Origin: CAYWMQ01 sp964459635
Lineage (GTDB): Bacteria; Patescibacteriota; Minisyncoccia; Phycocordibacterales; UBA12088
DNA length: 8,622 nt
Assembly (NCBI GenBank): GCA_964459635.1
Contig: CAYWMQ010000033.1
Location: forward strand, 1 to 8,622
Direction of reading: 5' to 3'
Position numbers and translations under genes: made by a program
Notes under the pieces: generated by a model
Told to the model about the DNA's origin: nothing
What the model saw: only the letters and a program-made list of their open reading frames with translations
Database searches by the model: none
Shown: positions 6,319 through 8,622 of the stretch, in pieces
Layout: each line of letters starts with the position of its first letter
How positions within the stretch are numbered: position 1 is the stretch's first letter

Positions 6319-7022
6319 TGGCCTCTCTCTCGCCCATAGTCCTCGCCCTGTTCGGCGGCATACTCCCCGCCCTCTTGTGGCTCATGTTCTTTTTGCACGA
6401 GGACAGGCACCCGGAGCCCCGTGCACTCGTCGTGGTGTCCTTTCTTGCCGGCATGCTTGCCGTCGCAGTGGTAATACCGCTGGAGCAGCTCTCTCTTTCC
6501 CTTGCGGGTGGCGGCCGCACGCCTGTGCTTGCGTGGGCGGCCATTGAGGAGCTTGTAAAGTTCGCGGCCGCCGTAGCGTTCATCTTGTGGCGTGAAGCGG
6601 TAGATGAGCCCATCGACGTGATGATATACCTCGTCACCATCGCTCTGGGTTTTGCCGCACTCGAATCCGGCCTGTTTCTTCTTGCGCCGTTCCAGTCCGG
6701 CGATTACGCCGGCGGTCTCATGACAGGCAACTTCCGATTCATTGGCGCGGCGCTGCTCCACACACTTTCATCGGCGGTGGTCGGGTTCTTCGTCGCCCTG
6801 ACGTTTTACCGGTCAGCGGCGGTCCAGTTTTACGCGCTATGCACAGGCTTAGTGTTGGCAACTACATTGCACGCGTTGTTTAATTTTTTTATACTGAGTA
6901 CGAACGGAGAAAAAACGGCGTACGTGTTTTTCTTCGTGTGGCTCGGCATAGTAGGTATGTTCCTACTGTTTGAGCAAGCCAAGCGCGTCACACGTACGGG
7001 ACGCACGGTTATTGATCACTAA
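6318..7022 (+). CDS. PrsW-family intramembrane metalloprotease (234 aa)
   Basis: A polytopic membrane protein with about eight hydrophobic segments. It carries the PrsW family signatures: an EDRHPEP loop after the first helix; EELVK, i.e. the EExxK motif (E77, E78, K81); a GFAALES stretch (E116) where relatives usually have E-N; NFRFIGAALLH (R140, H148); and LHALFNFF (H185). The Glu and His residues are the presumed zinc-protease centre. Characterised PrsW of Bacillus cleaves an anti-sigma factor (RsiW) in the membrane, but no such substrate is encoded here, so the target is unknown. GTG 6318 is the first possible start after an in-frame TAG at 6312 and leaves only a few residues before the first helix. 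Only 10 bp separate its stop from the Hsp20 gene, so the two probably share a transcript; a link to envelope or protein-folding stress is an inference. Confidence 0.87.
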   Translation: MASLSPIVLALFGGILPALLWLMFFLHEDRHPEPRALVVVSFLAGMLAVAVVIPLEQLSLSLAGGGRTPVLAWAAIEELVKFAAAVAFILWREAVDEPIDVMIYLVTIALGFAALESGLFLLAPFQSGDYAGGLMTGNFRFIGAALLHTLSSAVVGFFVALTFYRSAAVQFYALCTGLVLATTLHALFNFFILSTNGEKTAYVFFFVWLGIVGMFLLFEQAKRVTRTGRTVIDH

Positions 7023-7032
7023 CTGTTTTTAT

Positions 7033-7542
7033 ATGCCTAAACCCAAGCAGTCTTTCTTTCAGCGACTCACGGGAGCGGTAGATGCCGAAGACGGGTACGA
7101 GGATGAGTACATGGAAGAAGCGCCCCCTCGTCGGCGCATGCCTGCTGATAGGTACGAGGATGCGGGACGCGAGCCGGCACATGCGGATTCATGGATGGAG
7201 GAGGAGCCTGCTGAGGGCCAGCTTACCGTAGACGTATTCCAAACACCCGATGAGATAGTTATACGCAGCATCGTGGCAGGCGTAGCGCCCGATGCGCTTG
7301 ATATTTCCATATCGCGTGACATGGTGACCATCCGTGGCACCAGAGAGGAGCACAAGGAAGTTTCCGACGACAACTACTTTCACAAGGAGCTCTACTGGGG
7401 CGCTTTCTCGCGCACAGTGCTTCTCCCGGCCGAGATCGAGGTGGAGGGTGCGCAGGCACTCGAGAAGCACGGAGTATTGACCATCCGTCTTCCCAAGATC
7501 GACAAAGAAAAGCAAACCAAGCTCAAGGTACGCACAGGCTAG
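7033..7542 (+). CDS. Hsp20/alpha-crystallin small heat-shock protein (169 aa)
   Basis: A small ATP-independent chaperone that binds unfolding proteins. Residues 1-62 form a flexible arm: a basic start (MPKPKQSFFQRL) and then a strongly acidic stretch rich in Glu, Asp and Tyr, with an RRR patch. The alpha-crystallin domain spans about 63-160: LTVDVFQTPDEIVIRSIVAG, then VTIRGTREE, F-HKELYWGAFSRTVLLPAEI, and the hallmark GVLTIRLPK (G147, L149). A C-terminal LKV (164-166) could serve as the I-x-I motif that holds oligomers together. The ATG at 7033 is preferred over an in-frame ATG at 6970 because the latter lies inside prsW and adds residues unlike the family. It follows prsW by 10 bp with no Shine-Dalgarno, so coupled expression is likely. 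Which Hsp20 subtype it is cannot be decided. Confidence 0.93.
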   Translation: MPKPKQSFFQRLTGAVDAEDGYEDEYMEEAPPRRRMPADRYEDAGREPAHADSWMEEEPAEGQLTVDVFQTPDEIVIRSIVAGVAPDALDISISRDMVTIRGTREEHKEVSDDNYFHKELYWGAFSRTVLLPAEIEVEGAQALEKHGVLTIRLPKIDKEKQTKLKVRTG

Positions 7543-7562
7543 GTAGAGCCATATTTTTACTC

Positions 7563-7591
7563 TCAACACCTCGCGCACCGCGAGGTGTTGA
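7563..7591 (+). other. Perfect 13-bp inverted repeat: terminator without T-run, or operator
   Basis: The arms 7563-7575 and 7579-7591 are perfectly complementary with a 3-nt loop (CAC), a very stable hairpin 21 bp after the Hsp20 stop. No T-run follows on either strand, so it is not a classical intrinsic terminator. Its right arm contains TTGA of the candidate -35 box of the next gene, so it could also be an operator or an RNA-stabilising 3' hairpin. It does not match the CIRCE heat-shock operator (TTAGCACTC-N9-GAGTGCTAA). Confidence 0.7.
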
Positions 7592-7615
7592 CGTTCAATA
7601 TGGCGGGTGTATACC
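7588..7615 (+). promoter_or_regulatory. Candidate promoter of the 208-aa unknown gene
   Basis: A -35 box TTGACG (7588-7593, five of six to consensus) and a -10 box TATACC (7610-7615, four of six) are spaced by 16 nt. Transcription from about 7622 would give a leader of about 34 nt that includes the Shine-Dalgarno. The -35 overlaps the right arm of the inverted repeat at 7563-7591, so binding there would be expected to interfere with polymerase. Confidence 0.45.
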
Positions 7616-7641
7616 TATGTGGAGAAAATGAATCCTGTATG

Positions 7642-7648
7642 AAGGAGG
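7642..7648 (+). promoter_or_regulatory. Strong Shine-Dalgarno of the 208-aa gene
   Basis: AAGGAGG is a perfect anti-16S match located 7 nt before the ATG at 7656, and it fixes that start over the internal ATG at 7668. It is the only strong ribosome binding site seen in front of a gene in this window; the others start with no such motif. Confidence 0.85.
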
Positions 7649-7655
7649 CACCAAG

Positions 7656-8282
7656 ATGTGCGACAGAATGCTTCACGCGTTCGAACGGCGCATCTTGAAG
7701 GATGCGCTTGATGATAGTCCGAACAGCCTGAACAGGCTCGGTACATGGCAGCTTTTTGGCGACATTGCTCTGAAGTACGGGCTATACACTGGCTCAGACG
7801 ATACCAAAAAAATTGACGTGGCTCTGCTACTCTTGCGCTACCTCTCTAGCCATGCGGTCCTGCGTGAGGCGAAACGACTGCGCGAAGGCGCGCGGGCGGA
7901 TTTGGCGGCGCTAGGCATTGTCATAGGCAGCGCCAGCGTACGCGAGCAGCACGAGAACAGGCGCGCTAAGCTTCAGTATGCGATGCTGTTGGGCTTCGAT
8001 GGGCTCTTGCAGCTTATCCTGCGGCGTCTTTCACACATGCCTTCACAGGCCCGTATAGAGATCATAGACCGTATGGTCGAAAAGGACCTGTTCGGAGACA
8101 CCTCCGTACTGATCAGACACGCGTCAGCAATCCGCAACGCGCTGGAATCGCGAGAGATCCCACCTGACAAGGTGCGTCGGTACTTCAGGCAGCTTGAGTT
8201 CTATGCCGGCGCAGAGGATATTTGCCGCGCAATGGAGCCGGAAGACGCCGATGGCAATGTATTGGAGGAGGTTATGGCTTGA
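7656..8282 (+). CDS. Unrecognised cytoplasmic helical protein (208 aa)
   Basis: I do not recognise a family. The product has no signal peptide and no membrane segment, is rich in Leu, Arg, Glu, Asp and Ala, and reads as all-helical with amphipathic stretches. Examples are IDVALLLLRYLSSHAVLREAK at about 53-73, a helix near LQYAMLLGFDGLLQLILRRL, and RIEIIDRMVEKDLF. It has one Trp (in GTWQLFGD) and two Cys (one at residue 2, one in EDICRAM). The C-terminus is acidic. The start is set by AAGGAGG at 7 nt spacing, and a strong hairpin terminator overlaps the stop codon, so it is a single-gene unit with its own promoter. Codon use and strong signals argue that it is a real, well-expressed gene. A helical-repeat or nucleic-acid-binding role is possible but not supported by any motif. 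Confidence 0.85.
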   Translation: MCDRMLHAFERRILKDALDDSPNSLNRLGTWQLFGDIALKYGLYTGSDDTKKIDVALLLLRYLSSHAVLREAKRLREGARADLAALGIVIGSASVREQHENRRAKLQYAMLLGFDGLLQLILRRLSHMPSQARIEIIDRMVEKDLFGDTSVLIRHASAIRNALESREIPPDKVRRYFRQLEFYAGAEDICRAMEPEDADGNVLEEVMA

Positions 8283-8311
8283 AGCCGGGGAAAAATCCCC
8301 GGCTTCTTTTT
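8281..8311 (+). terminator. Intrinsic terminator of the 208-aa gene
   Basis: An 11-bp perfect stem (8281-8291 with 8296-8306) with an AAAA loop is followed by five T (8307-8311). The left arm starts inside the TGA stop codon, so the gene and its terminator overlap. Confidence 0.95.
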
Positions 8312-8353
8312 GTGCCAAACAATACGCCTTAAATCGGGCGGCCGTCTACAACT

Positions 8354-8372
8354 TGTGAGGTAATTCCTCACA
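8354..8372. repeat. Short inverted repeat in the 3' spacer
   Basis: TGTGAGG (8354-8360) and CCTCACA (8366-8372) are perfect inverted arms around TAATT. It is about 40 bp after the terminator and before the long palindrome, with no gene next to it inside the window. It could be an operator half of a gene to the right, or chance. Confidence 0.35.
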
Positions 8373-8393
8373 CCGTGCGCAAACCTTTCAGTG

Positions 8394-8622
8394 TATCCGT
8401 CTTGCGAGAAGCCGAGCCGCGCGAGGCGACGAAGCACCACAAGGGCACTTCATTTTTGTAACGTCTTCGGCTAACAAAAATTGGTCGCAATCCAGAGTCT
8501 CGGCACGATTATGGCACAATTCCTGGTTTGCGACCTGATTTCCAACGAGCAGAGCGAGTATGAAAATGGAAGTGCCCTTGTGGTGCTTCGTCGTTCCTCC
8601 TCGCAAGGACAACGAAGAGGCG
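8394..8622. repeat. Long imperfect palindrome, MITE-like or REP-like, possibly cut by the window end
   Basis: The stretch folds back on itself around about 8508. The arms at 8427-8451 and 8569-8593 are perfectly complementary over 25 bp; an inner pair, GGTCGCAA (8483-8490) and TTGCGACC (about 8527-8534), continues as an imperfect match (CCAG/CTGG beyond it). The outer parts also correspond: CTTGCGAGAAG (8401-8411) on one side and the complement of CCTCGCAAGGA (8599-8609) on the other. The outer arm reads TTGCGAG...CGACGAAGCA, which resembles by eye the widespread TTGCGAGGAGCGAAGCGACGAAGCA-type dispersed repeat of many bacterial genomes. No open frame here looks coding. The remaining 8312-8393 stretch shows only the small inverted repeat. 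Confidence 0.75.

Noticed and set aside
6970..7032. Start of Hsp20 at an ATG inside prsW
   Set aside because: The extra 21 residues are out-of-frame prsW coding sequence; MPKPKQSFFQRL at 7033 is a typical start.
7563..7591. CIRCE heat-shock operator near hsp20
   Set aside because: The arms do not match TTAGCACTC/GAGTGCTAA and the loop is 3 nt instead of 9; it is also downstream of hsp20.
8388..8612. 74-aa minus-strand frame in the terminal spacer
   Set aside because: It lies wholly in the long palindrome, and its codons are explained by the repeat arms.
1..8622. Recoded TGA (as in Gracilibacteria/Absconditabacteria)
   Set aside because: TGA ends valS and the 208-aa gene at sensible points, and no conserved protein needs read-through.

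Overview
The window looks like a chromosomal segment of a Candidatus Patescibacteria (CPR) bacterium, probably of the Parcubacteria type. This is inferred from gene content and style: a compact valyl-tRNA synthetase, a PrsW-like membrane protease next to an Hsp20, a NodB-GT2 fusion, starts that look leaderless, and noncoding stretches built of 7-nt repeats. TGA is used only as a stop in the genes read here, so the standard bacterial code fits. Base composition is moderately GC-rich. No 16S rRNA or other decisive marker is present, so the placement is an inference.

Layout. Positions 3-581 (+) hold the 3' part of a polysaccharide deacetylase gene entering from the left. It is followed at 638-2938 (+) by one polypeptide that carries a second, extracellular NodB deacetylase domain and a membrane GT2 polysaccharide synthase. 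The two genes suggest synthesis and de-N-acetylation of a surface or exported amino-sugar polymer. Convergent to them and overlapping by 73 bp, 2866-3744 (-) encodes a membrane-anchored extracytoplasmic protein with a Ser/Thr/Pro-rich stalk and a C-terminal domain resembling the RlpA double-psi beta-barrel. A short divergent promoter region (3745-3833) separates it from valS (3834-6116, +). A repeat-rich spacer (6117-6317) leads to a probable operon of a PrsW-family intramembrane protease (6318-7022) and an Hsp20 chaperone (7033-7542). A perfect hairpin then precedes an unrecognised 208-aa helical protein (7656-8282), which has the only strong Shine-Dalgarno in the window and a textbook terminator. 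The last 340 bp hold no gene but contain a long imperfect palindrome with 25-bp perfect arms, related by eye to the widespread TTGCGAGGAG...GACGAAGCA repeat family.

The most unusual signal is a set of short tandem arrays with an exact 7-nt period but different unit sequences (AGTAGAA, AGTGANN, TGCCTTT, TTCTACT). One lies in frame inside valS, one encodes the last residues and stop codon of valS, and two fill the valS-prsW spacer, where a unit appears to have become the -10 box and start region of prsW. Several genes (valS, prsW, the barrel protein) seem to be transcribed from extended -10 or TATACT-like boxes 6-9 nt before the start codon, which would give leaderless mRNAs; the 208-aa gene contrasts with them.
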